DNA of 64,000 bases from Bemisia tabaci. Its lineage: Eukaryota > Arthropoda > Insecta > Hemiptera > Aleyrodidae. Below, in pieces: positions 12,701 through 21,969 of the stretch. The DNA is taken from assembly GCF_918797505.1 (NCBI RefSeq), contig NC_092797.1, positions 35,539,372 to 35,603,371 of the forward strand, written 5' to 3'. How positions within the stretch are numbered: the stretch's first letter is position 1; each line of letters opens with the position of its first letter. A model generated the notes under the pieces. That model was not told where the DNA came from, made no database searches, and saw only the letters and a program-made list of their open reading frames with translations. A program made the translations under genes and the position numbers.

Positions 12701-15700
12701 ATTCCGAATACCAAAGAGAATGCCAGTAGGTGCAACATAGCCAGGACGTTTTTTATGCCATATATCACGAATTAATCGATGATAAGAGCGAGATAACAGC
12801 AGAGGTGTTGCTTGCTCAGTGGAGGGAGGATCTTGAGCAGTAAGCACTTCAAGAGCAAAATCTAGAAAAAACTCTGTCAAAGGTGGTGTGTTGGACAAGG
12901 CTTGAAGGGCAGCATTCATGTAGCAAGTATTCCCTATGTTTTGTAGCCCTGTCAATCCTGAAAAAAAGGGAAACGATGAGATTAAAGATCTGGAAATAAT
13001 TTGATCACATAAAAATCAGAGTCAAAACGTCCTTTCCATTCAGAAAAGGACTAATAATTAAAAGGGAGCAACCTAAAAATTATATATTTGCGGTTTTTTG
13101 TTGGCCCAGTAGTGTGGGTAGATTTCATTTTGTCAACAGCAAGGCTGATCATTCCTTAGACCCTTCAAAATCAGGAAGAAGCATAGGAAGCTAGTTTTCC
13201 TTGTAAGTCACTTATCGACCACAGAATCACACTTTTCATAAGACTTCTAGGAGAATTCTTTTAGTTGATCTGATTAATTGGTTTAATCAGATCGACAACT
13301 TGAACATATACTTAAAGAACAAAATAAAGGAACAAACTTGGTTTAAATCTGATTAATTGGATTACTGAAGCCATTATTAATACCAATTGAATAGGAACTT
13401 TAAAGTGGCTTGAGTTCAAAATCAACTTATAAATTCATTTCAGTTTGTGTTTTTTAATTAAACATACTAATTTAACTTACATACTTGCCTATAATATTCT
13501 AATATTCCCTTACCTGTTGGTTTGGGATCTTCAGATGAGGAATAGACATCATCATCACTGTCATCCTCTGGTAAGTCATTGTAGCTATTATTCCTAAACA
13601 CACGATGCTTGATATTTTTTCTTTCTGTCGTTACCAATGACACCTCACTTTTACAAAGGTAACACCATGCTCGAGATTGAGGCATTTGCAGATGAACAGA
13701 ATGAACTGGGTTGGCCTGAAAAATTAATTTGATGTTAATTATTTCGTAGGCACCAAAGGCAGGAAGGTAGGATCATCCATTATCATTCTCATCGTTATTA
13801 GCCTTCAGGACATATGTCTATAAATTAAAGGGTCTTTCTGTAATCAAATCTTTTTGTGTGAAAAAACTCCACAGCTGATGACCAATCTGAGATAATATAT
13901 CTGCCTGTTAGTATTTTCTTTCCCGGAGGCAAGCGTAAATAATCAACTATTGATATTTTCCTATTTGAAGCTATGAAAGAGAGTTGATTAATAAAGCGCT
14001 TGTGGTAACTACTCTGATAATTAATCCTTTCCCATATGTTTAAATGGCAGATCAATCGATCTATCGACACGCCACTGCTCTATTTAGAGAGGGCTTACAG
14101 CGATACGTAAAGATTGTACTTGTGGAACTTAAAATTATCTTGAATAAAGAGACAGAATATGGGAAGAAGTCTGATTTTCTATTACCGTGGCACGCAATCA
14201 CCCTGATCCATGCTTCAAAACTTCAGACTCCTTGGCATAGAACAAATAATTCTTGGAAAAAACCAAGTAATAAAAAAGACAGATGGAGTCCAGTTGCTGC
14301 TGGTAAATTCAGAGGACTGACACCTCTGTTGCAAGGACCAAACTCTGTAATTCATAAAACCAAATATTTCGCTGACTAAATTCAAATGAAACTTCAGTTC
14401 TGACGCAAGATTCGGTTGTATTACCCGAAGAGGATGATTTTTGCAAGTGAGGGTTCACTTTTCTATGATCAAATAATCCAGAAATTCTACCTGGGATCTG
14501 TTTATTCAACTTAAAAATGTGAATCATTGGGATTGATAGATTTTAGAGAGAAAAAGAGAATTATAATGTCTACTTAAACTGACCTGAAAATGGGCAATTC
14601 CATGATCTAAGCGTTCATCATCTTCAAAGCAACACAATGTTTTCAGACAATCATCATGTAGACAGACCCATAAATACGCATTCTGATCTGTTGGAAATCG
14701 TCCACAAACACTGCATTCGGCACGGTTACTCTGCAAAAATTGGGTAAAGATTATTGAATACATTATAAGGGAAAAGGTAGAAGAACACCTTTTAGATCAC
14801 CAGTGTCAGAGAGGTGATAGACTAGGGGGAAGGAGGATTTACTGGGCCCGCTTTCAGAAATTTATTCTCTTCTGACATGCAGTCTTAGGCTATTTTAATT
14901 AAAAAAAAAAAAAAAAAACAGAGGATCTTTTGGGGTTGTTTCCCAGGTAAAAGGGCACAAGTCAAAAAAAGAATCGTTATGAAATTTAAAACAAATTTTA
15001 GGGGAAGTTTACAATCTGCTACCTCATGATGAATCTCCTCTATCTCATTCATTTTCATCTGTTGTAGAATCATCTTCTATTTTTTAAATCAGAAAGTCTC
15101 TTACATCGCATATTAGGGATGTCGATACTTATCCGATACTTGCAAAGTATCGATACTTTCGATCGATACTTAACGATACTCGGCATCGATACTCCACGAT
15201 ATCGATACCATGCAGTATCGATGCCAAGACCCCAGTATCGACGGTATCGATACTTAATCTGATTTGGCCATGAAGAAGGCCTCTTTTTCTTTTTTAAAAA
15301 ATTCTCTCCCCGCTATTTCATCTTCATGATGCACTGTGACAAACGACGGAGTAATCAAGTTTCTCAAGATGATTATACTTCAATAAAAATGGTAAAAGCT
15401 CAGTTCGATAACTGTAGTTAAGGGCTCAAAATAGTTGACTAAGGACGCGAACAGGGCTTTTTCGAGAGAGGCGTAAATCTGGCGGAATTTAACGGCCGAC
15501 AGACATATGCACACTCAGAATCACGGCATAATTCAGAAATAGTATCGATGGTATCGATACCTCATAAGTATCGATACTTCAGCTCGATGATCGATACCGG
15601 TATCGATGCTTAGAGTCGATACCAGTATCGATACCGGTATCGATACTTCCCTGAGTATCGACATCCCTATCGCATATTCGTTATGAAGTGAATTCACGAG

Positions 15701-15977
15701 TATTTCAAGCAATGTTAAAAATGTAGGGGCACCTAGTGCCCTGAGAGCCTAGTAGTGAACAACAGGCTGTTCTTTAAGTTTTCTGACCCACTTGGTTATC
15801 ATGCCTTACATGAAATAACTTTTCTTACGACCAAATGAGTTAAGCAATCCTCAGTCAAAAGAAATATTGAAAAAATTAAATTTGAGTTAATGAACTTACG
15901 CGTTTTATTTTTTCTAGATCAGATTGTATCAAATTGACACTGGTAGAATGTTTGCAGGATACAGTGTAAGTTGCCAT
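722..15977 (-). CDS. Ubiquitin carboxyl-terminal hydrolase, USP20/USP33 family (complete, 16 coding exons)
   Basis: Cysteine protease that removes ubiquitin from target proteins. Vertebrate USP20/33 act on receptors, VHL-linked and centrosomal substrates; the insect substrates are not shown here. Exons on the minus strand: 15900-15977, 14584-14730, 13514-13715, 12701-12957, 11773-11902, 11191-11389, 9766-9824, 8225-8334, 7336-7479, 6694-6818, 5040-5218, 3962-4157, 3231-3485, 2401-2533, 1204-1351, 722-852. All introns are GT-AG, phases agree, and the sum is 2493 nt (830 aa). Domains: ZnF-UBP about 5-100 (Cys/His ligands including C8, H10, C32, C35, C49, H69, C93, C96); an acidic/Ser-rich stretch 116-130; USP core from about 143 with Cys box GNTCY (C154), HDTQEF (240-244), zinc ribbon C389/C392/C485/C488, His box GSGGHY (H569) and D586; DUSP1 about 610-710 ending FGGGP; DUSP2 about 725-815 ending YGGGP. 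A second acidic/Ser-rich insert, about 272-338, interrupts the core as in USP20/33. The length is slightly below the vertebrate proteins (about 910-940 aa). I cannot tell USP20 from USP33; insects probably have one co-orthologue. Confidence 0.93.
1539..1702. mobile_element. hAT-type MITE, CAGTGGCG family (copy 1, intronic)
   Basis: A short element of 164 bp in the intron between USP exons 15 and 14. It starts CAGTGGC and ends in a slightly decayed complement (CCACTA). Flanking octamers GTTAAAAT and GTTAAACA match at 6 of 8. The inside carries paired ATCGATTA-type palindromes and the phrase CCATTTAAACCTATGG shared with the copies at 29.4 and 40.5 kb. Confidence 0.75.
3720..3850. repeat. Decayed TCCGG-rich repeat fragment
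   Basis: Five or six near-repeats of TATCCGG/ATCCGG lie in 130 bp of the intron between USP exons 13 and 12. They look like one end of a transposon, but no second end or target duplication was found. Confidence 0.3.
5832..6476. mobile_element. Non-autonomous hAT-like element, CAGGCCCGCCACA ends
   Basis: A 645-bp element with 13-bp perfect terminal inverted repeats (CAGGCCCGCCACA) flanked by a perfect 8-bp target duplication, TCCAGATA (5824-5831 and 6477-6484). It carries G/C-rich subterminal blocks (GGTACC and GGGCCC) at both ends and no transposase. It lies in the USP intron between exons 11 and 10. The 8-bp duplication supports hAT; the fifth base of the end (C) departs from the usual CARNG end, so the superfamily is inferred. 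Confidence 0.88.
8520..9667. mobile_element. Non-autonomous hAT-like element, CAGKGCCGGAG ends
   Basis: A 1148-bp element beginning CAGTGCCGGAG and ending CTCCGGCCCTG, flanked by a perfect 8-bp duplication GATCCAAC (8512-8519 and 9668-9675). The inside is AT-rich with many CAATATTG-type palindromes on the left and a pyrimidine tract of about 200 bp on the right (9400-9600), which creates spurious open frames. There is no transposase. It lies in the USP intron between exons 8 and 7, about 98 bp from exon 7. Confidence 0.88.
10010..10678 (+). mobile_element. 5'-truncated non-LTR retrotransposon with an inverted 5' tip
   Basis: An insertion flanked by TAAAACTGAC (10000-10009 and 10678-10687; the duplication may extend to 14 bp with one mismatch). 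It contains the last part of a reverse-transcriptase ORF and a short AT-dinucleotide 3' tail (10668-10678). There is no poly(A), which fits RTE-like or related clades better than L1. At the 5' junction AGCTCTATGCTTTGC (10011-10025) is the exact reverse complement of bases just downstream (about 10038-10052). It sits antisense in the USP intron between exons 7 and 6. Confidence 0.85.
10012..10659 (+). pseudogene. C-terminal fragment of a non-LTR retrotransposon reverse transcriptase
   Basis: An open frame of about 215 codons without stops, entered mid-protein. The motif [13 protein letters not shown] is the conserved segment just after the reverse-transcriptase palm/thumb in insect non-LTR elements. 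It is followed by [14 protein letters not shown], a Trp/Arg-rich region typical of these C termini ([12 protein letters not shown]), and a Lys/Arg-Gly-Arg-Pro segment near [10 protein letters not shown]. No catalytic YADD box is present because the 5' part is missing. The intact frame suggests a recent insertion. It cannot function alone. Confidence 0.85.
13924..14077. mobile_element. hAT-type MITE, CAGTGGCG family (decayed copy 2, intronic)
   Basis: The right end (CGCCACTG at 14070-14077) and the internal CATATGTTTAAATGGCAGATC with flanking ATCGAT palindromes match the family at 1.5, 29.4 and 40.5 kb. The left end is eroded (CGGAGGC). No target duplication remains. It lies in the USP intron between exons 3 and 2. 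Confidence 0.6.
15114..15669. mobile_element. Non-autonomous hAT element packed with TATCGATA sites
   Basis: A 556-bp element with perfect 16-bp ends (TAGGGATGTCGATACT and its complement) and a perfect 8-bp duplication TCGCATAT (15106-15113 and 15670-15677). The ends fit the hAT consensus TARNG. Both subterminal regions (about 130-150 bp each) are dense in TATCGATA/ATCGATAC palindromes; I count seven exact TATCGATA octamers. The central 250 bp is unique and non-coding. It lies in the first coding intron of the USP gene. Confidence 0.9.
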
Positions 15978-17200
15978 GGCTGAAACAGTTATCAGAGAGA
16001 AATGAAGTTAAACATTAGGATGTCATTAGTTGATTTTGATCACGATAAAATGTTCATTTGACCCTGATCGGTTTGAATCTGAGGGATGTAAAAATCTGGA
16101 CCATTCGGCATAGGATTCGACAGAAAACAAATATTATTGATTAAGTACATTTCATTCATCAATTCCATGCTTAAGACAAACCTTTGAGTGATTTTAGAGG
16201 ATCGAAACATAGTAATATCTCTCATAGGTCTGCCTTAAGTAATTATGAGAACAACCTACAGTGTTACATACAGCAATAACACCTTTGTAATGGAAGTGGG
16301 TGCCATTATTAAACAAGTATCAAAGATGTCACAGCAATCGGACGGTTAAACTAGGTCCAATTTCGACACTGAAATTAGCAAATATGAATCTTAAACTTCC
16401 TGCCAATACTGATTAGCAAGGAGTAGGGTTAGGAAGAGAAAGCACCGCATCGTAATGCAAGTTGTAGGTGATAATAAAGAAATGCCCCAATATTCTGCAA
16501 TAAGTACATAACAAAGGAACATGTTAACCTTCACATCCCTCAAGAATACTTTGATGCAACACTTGATCGAGAGAATTCCTCGGAGCGCTAGATTCGTGAT
16601 AATTTGATGATGGCTTGGAAACGCTGTGTAAACCCACTTGGAGATATGTTCAAAAGGTTCTGAAACAACTTCATGAGACCGAAAGCACAGACAACTTGTT
16701 GGACCTAAGGTGGTACTGAGAAACATCCCTGCGCACTTGACAAAGAGACATTCTCTGGAGCACGCTATCAAACTAAGCTACCTATCTGAAGCAACGCTGC
16801 TACAAATTAGGAGCACAATGTTCCGAGCAGAGGAATATCTGTGAATAAAAAAAAGTTGAAATACAATGAAAGTGGATGTGAGGAACCTGATAGGCTAGGC
16901 TCTCGAGGAAGAGTGAGTGAATTTCTTGAGTTGGGTGCTAAAACTGCTGGGGGTAGGAGATAGAATTGAGAAGGAGAAATGAACACTTACCTAATAAGTG
17001 ACTTTAAACCTCGAAACGGCAACTGAAGCACCGTGAAATTGCAGTCATAATAGGTTTGCCTCCTCAAAAAACGCACAAAATGAACACACTACAGTAAAAT
17101 AAAACGGTAAAGTCATCATGCTCAGTTAAAGGGAGGAAGGAACAACAACGTCAACACGAACTTATCACAAAAAGCTCGCAAGTCCAGGATTATCACAACA
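15978..17200 (-). other. 5' UTR of the USP20/33 gene with a non-coding first exon (inferred)
   Basis: The first coding exon is preceded two bases before the ATG by a 3' splice site (TTTCAG at 15980-15985, minus strand). A good donor (TTAG|GTAAGTG) lies at 16990/16991. This implies a non-coding exon running from an unknown start near 17.1-17.2 kb down to 16991, and a 5' UTR intron of about 1.0 kb. The intron (15980-16990) holds no other recognisable element. The transcription start was not located. Confidence 0.5.
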
Positions 17201-17330
17201 CTGACAACACATAATGAACCCTGATTGGCTGTTGGCGTGAGGGTTTGCGCCATTTTGAAAAAATGTCGGAGGAAAGATTATATAAAGTACGTATGCGATG
17301 ATAATAAAAGTATAATCTTTGATTTCGTAA
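17100..17330. promoter_or_regulatory. Divergent promoter between USP20/33 (-) and OGFOD3 (+)
   Basis: The inferred first exons of the two genes point away from each other with less than about 300 bp between them. The plus strand shows CTGATTGGCTG (17221-17231), a classical CCAAT box in reverse orientation (NF-Y type), and GCGCCATTTTG (17248-17258), which carries the YY1/Pho core GCCATTTT. A weak TATATAAAG lies at 17278-17286. Use as a shared bidirectional promoter is inference from position and motifs. Confidence 0.5.
17265..17326 (+). other. Inferred 5' UTR exon of the OGFOD3 gene with a 12-codon upstream ORF
   Basis: A strong donor (TTTC|GTAAGT) at 17326/17327 and an acceptor (TTGCCTCAG) ending at 17722 fit a 396-bp 5' UTR intron, placing the start codon two bases into the next exon, as in the neighbouring USP gene. 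The upstream exon holds a short uORF, beginning ATGTCGGAGG at about 17264 and stopping after 12 codons, which could damp translation. The transcription start is not determined. Confidence 0.4.
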
Positions 17331-17724
17331 GTCTGCTTTGTTTTGATTACAATAGTGATAAGACACGACGCACGGAGATTGATAATACCGCTAACCGCAT
17401 GATAAGCACGTTTTACGATTTTAACTTGATTATAATCAAAATATCTCTCACAAAGTAATCATTGTAATCATTTGGATTGTATTGTCCTGCTGCACATTAG
17501 GTTTACAGCTTTTCTGAATCCAAGTTTTATTTGTTTTGATCCCTCAAATCTCACTTGTAGCAGCGTCAAGGTGTGCAAGGTTTGAACAGGCATGTCTTTA
17601 ATTCACAGAATTTCAATTCCAAATGGCATTAGTTTTTAACCCTACTCGATGAACTAAGTAAGTTTGTTCGAACCAACCATAGTAAAATTATCCAATTTTA
17701 GTATGTAAACATCTTGCCTCAGGC

Positions 17725-20700
17725 ATGGGCACTCGATCTTCGCAACGTGTTTCAAAACCTACTAATCCAAAGAAGGTCAAGAAAAAGGAAAGGAATGCGG
17801 TAGAAGTACCAAGCAGGCAAGTGATGCAATTGGTTTACTTTTTTTAAGATTAAGTAATGTAAGTATTTTGCAGTATAAATTTTTTCTTTTCTAGAGATTA
17901 TTTTTTACGCATACACTCCATTTTACTCAACTTTTGAAAGTAAAGACTTACCCAAGTTGCATTTGTCAATGGAAAAATCGCTAGTTGTTGTGATTTTGTC
18001 GTTGATAAAATTGCTAAGATTATCAACATCTGAGCGACTATCCCCGATCTTGTTGCATCAAAATCGCCCGGCAATTTATCGTGATATTATCGCAACAAGA
18101 ATCGCAATATATGGCGATTTAATCTTGATTTTATCGGCGAAAATTGACCGCAATCTCATTGAACAGAAAATTGCAATGCATAGTGATTGAATTGCCTTAA
18201 ATCGCAATTTTTCATTCGATAATATTGCGATAAATTGCCACCGATATAATCGCGATAATCAACTGATATAATTGCTATTTATCGCGATAACTGCTACTTG
18301 GGTATTGAAAGGTGGGTGAAGAAATGAGAGAATGAAAAATTGAAAGCAACTAGACAGCAAAAGTATCAAATTTGGACATTTCACTATCGATGATCCCACC
18401 GAATAATTGCAGCAAGTTCTGAACGGTTTATTTAGCGGGCCTACAACCTCTGAATCCTACACATTCAAGCTGTGACTCTTGGAGTAGGTATCCATTGAAG
18501 CAATATTTCATTATCAGGAAGGAAATTGAATGGCCTTTGAACTGAAAAGTTATCCGACAAGCGTTTTTTAGATTTGCAAACATTTTAAGAAAAGGTTATC
18601 GCTGCAACTATTGCATAGCTGCAGCCAGGGTTGCAGAATAGGTTCACTTGTAGAACCGCCACATCCTCTCAGAGATATTATATGATTTTGTAACAAATGT
18701 CGAAAACATTAAATAAGCTCTCTTTATGTACTTGGTATTTCAGGATATAGAAGAGAAATATCATTTCAAAGGAAATTAATTTTCAACCTTTCAAACATTT
18801 GTAACCATTTTGCCATGGAAGAATATCCAAGTATTGAATATTAAATTTGAAATTAACTAAATATATGTTTTAAATATTAACACAAATGATGAGTATTTCA
18901 GCATAATTTTGCCATCATAAGGAATACAACCGTGTTCATATTTTTTGTCTAGACATTTTTACCGAATACGTACTTACTTACCTTAATTTTGTTTGTAGAT
19001 TAGTACGCATGAAGAAGTTCATCGAAATGCACAAAGGAGCACAGAAAATCACTCTCATTTTGATGGCTGTATTTGGACTTCAATGTGCTTACCTGCTGAA
19101 GTTGTTCAAACTCTTTGAAGAAAGCAATAATGATCTAACATGGGCATCTTCGAATGATATAATCCCTACAAAACAGGCAGTTGTTCCCTGTTCGTCAAGT
19201 TATTTAGAAGATATACAAGCTTTTAGTGGTATGACTCCTATGCAATTCTCAGAGTAATTTTCTCAGCTTTAGAGAATCTATCAAAATCTACGAAAAGGAA
19301 AAGTTTCATCACAACTGAGCCAGTAAAATTGGAAAGATTTTTGGGAGGGATGAAGTGCATCCCTTTTTTTCCCCCTTTTAGTACATATGTTACAGTTTTA
19401 TTTTCTGCTGCAAAATAAGTGTCAAGTAAAGCATCTGAATATGAGTGTCGTAGCTTACTGACAAACTTAGTTTTCTCTATTCTTGTCTCGAATCTAATGA
19501 GAGTAAAAATCTTCTTCTATTGAATCTAGTTAGGATTCAAGACACAAGCCAAAGACATATGCAATGCTGAGAAGAGAAACAGATTCCAGTGCGATTATGA
19601 AGTGTGAAAATATATATTTGTCAAAGAAGTGGGGGAATGTATGAAGATGTTGTTTTGCCAAAGGAAAGATTCAAAATTTATCGTAATTATTGTTTTATTC
19701 AACAGGTTGCATTCCCGCTCAATGTGGTAGGGTTGTTGCTGACAATGTGATAACTTCAGCAGAAGCTGAGATACTTCTAAATTTGGCCAAGCGCGGTTTT
19801 GCCTATGGTGAATCTGATGGTGGTGCATCTATTCTTGATTTTCATTCTGGTGCTCTATCAAAAGGAAAAAAATTTGTAAATATTTATAGCCTTATAAAAG
19901 CCTCCGAATTATTTCATGAGGAAGATATTACAACCTACAGGTGAGCTGCTTTGAATTTCACTCTGAGACTTCCTTTTAATTTTTGTTATAGTTTAAACTA
20001 AATTAAAGCCCTTTGTGAATCAGAAATTGAAGATATGTTTTTTGAAGAAAAAGCTGAGCTCTGGTGATTTTGAACAGAACTTGTTTTAAAGTAGCCTTTG
20101 CCAAAAAATAAACCCACAAAACTCAACTTTCAGCTTGACAACACTAGCTTAAACTTTCTATGGATCATGAAGACTCTTCATTTGAATTTAAAAAGTCGAG
20201 AACAAGATTGAGAATTAGATTTGTCATTTTAAGTAAAACTTATCTTAGAGTACACTTGTCAAAGAAGTGAATGAAAGAGCTCAGTTCTTTACCTCAACAT
20301 TCAAACTATAAACGCTTTTGTGTGATATTGTGATGTGCTTGATTTTAAAGCTTTTCCAAGTACTTTACGGCTCTGTTTTTGTTTGTTTTTTTTTTTTAGC
20401 AGCGTAACCCCAATAAAACCTTTCATAAGACTTCCGCTCAATGTTATAATTATTCTAGATTCAATAAGAGACATTATTATACGAAGTGAAATCACTAAGA
20501 GAACAGTGCTTTTTGAACCAACGTATAAACCAGGAGTGATCATTGCTACATTTTTTAGCTCATAGCTTTCAGAACCTTGACTACACGTGTGCAATTTGTT
20601 TGCAGATCCGTCCGGAGGAAAATTCAAAACCTTCTTGCAAGTGCATTTAATATCTCCGAGTCGGCATTGTATTTAACCCATCCTACATTTTTCTCATTTC

Positions 20701-21969
20701 TCACCAACAAGGATGCAGCCACTGTTCATGATGAATACTGGCACACACATGTTGATAAGGTAAATTCATTTTATTATTCAGCAATAGTGGATTTGTATTT
20801 TTCTGCATTAATTTCTCAAATTTAAACTGTAATGTAATATGCTAAATGAGTGTACTTTCGATTGACCAACTTGAATGGCCAGAGTTGCATCCGGACGATG
20901 AGTGATAAGTGGGCAAGATCCTGCAGGCATCAACCCTGACGCTCACTAGTAGTCCCTGGGTTAGAGCGCTTGATCTAGCGTAGAGACATCTCCTATGGAA
21001 ATGGTCAAAAGAACTGTGCACCATTGCTTTGACATGACGGGTATTAAACTTGAACATCTACGTCTACATGTGTGAGCTTATGGCCAAAGCCACTCATTGA
21101 AGACTGACACAATAAGAAAAAGACAGACTGAATGCAGAACTGATTTTTCCAGCAGATCGAAGCCAGTGGCCTGGCTTTGAAATGCGCGAGTTCTTTGATG
21201 CACAGGCGCAGTAAGCCTTGGTGTCAGCATTTCTTGCCTGAAGTCAATGGATCATCCCAATGTTGCCAACTTATGAAATTATATTTACAGATGGGAAAAT
21301 TTGGTGTCTCCTCCCAGTAGTATTAAATCTTCCTACAACTTTCAAAGCCAGAGCATTTTTAGCACATATTTGTAATTGCTTGGAGTATTTTTAATAGTCT
21401 TCACTTCTCCGAGGGTAATTTAATTTTTTGTTTATGTCCTCAGGAAACGTACAAATCTTTTCATTACACATCACTGCTGTACTTGAACAATTATGGGAAA
21501 GATTTTACTGGTGGTCGATTTATTTTTGATGAACTTGCTAATTACTCAACTATACTTGAGCCCAAGAAAGGTATGCACTGTTCCTGAAATTGTTTATCTC
21601 ACCTTGTTTACCCAGTAACCAACCATAGATTTGAAATAGAATAAAATTTTATGAGTAAGTGTAGGGACCAAGCGGTTTCAATCAATTCCCTCATTTGACC
21701 AGATTTCGGCTTATGATGGTTTCGTATACAATGATTAGACTGGCTTGACTGATCAAGTAATCAGAAATGGAGTGCAGTAATTTCATTTATCTTTATTTTC
21801 TCTCACAAATTTAATTTTTGAAAAATTTTCAGCTCGCTTGTCAGGGTTTACATCAGGCTGGGAAAACCCTCATCATGTTGAACGTGTCACAGGTGGTTCA
21901 AGGTATGCAGCAACCATTTCGTTCACCTGTAATCCAAAAAATGCCATCAAAGACCCTGGTTTCAGATAG
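17725..21969 (+). CDS. OGFOD3: 2-oxoglutarate and iron-dependent oxygenase domain-containing protein 3 (OGFOD3), complete, 6 coding exons
   Basis: Prolyl-4-hydroxylase-like dioxygenase; the substrate is unknown in any animal as far as I know. Coding exons: 17725-17816, 18999-19228, 19706-19940, 20606-20759, 21444-21570, 21833-21969; total 975 nt (324 aa), all phases agreeing. The N terminus is Lys-rich and cytosolic, followed by one membrane segment (about 48-64) giving a type II protein with the enzyme in the lumen. The Cys-containing stretch PCSSSYLED...GCIPAQCGR and the SDGGASILDFHSGALS block match the family. Catalytic residues visible: H234-V-D236 in YWHTHVDK, distal H293 in ENPHHVER, and R303 in GGSRYAATI for 2-oxoglutarate. 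The C terminus (NPKNAIKDPGF) matches vertebrate OGFOD3. The length is close to the human protein. Intron 1 must use a GC donor (AGCAG|GCAAGT); the nearby GTGATG site breaks the frame. Confidence 0.94.
17951..18302. mobile_element. MITE with CCCAAGTTGCA ends and TA duplication
   Basis: A 352-bp element in OGFOD3 intron 1. Ends CCCAAGTTGCA and TGCTACTTGGG are inverted repeats with one mismatch, flanked by TA on both sides (17949-17950, 18303-18304), which points to a Tc1/mariner-type origin. The interior is full of GCGATAA/TTATCGC palindromes. Non-coding. Confidence 0.65.
20765..21425. other. OGFOD3 intron 4, no recognised element
   Basis: An intron of 684 bp between exons 4 and 5. It has a more GC-rich centre (20870-21060), unlike the surrounding AT-rich intron, that could be an old repeat. 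I found neither inverted ends nor convincing tRNA-like A/B boxes. Confidence 0.3.
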
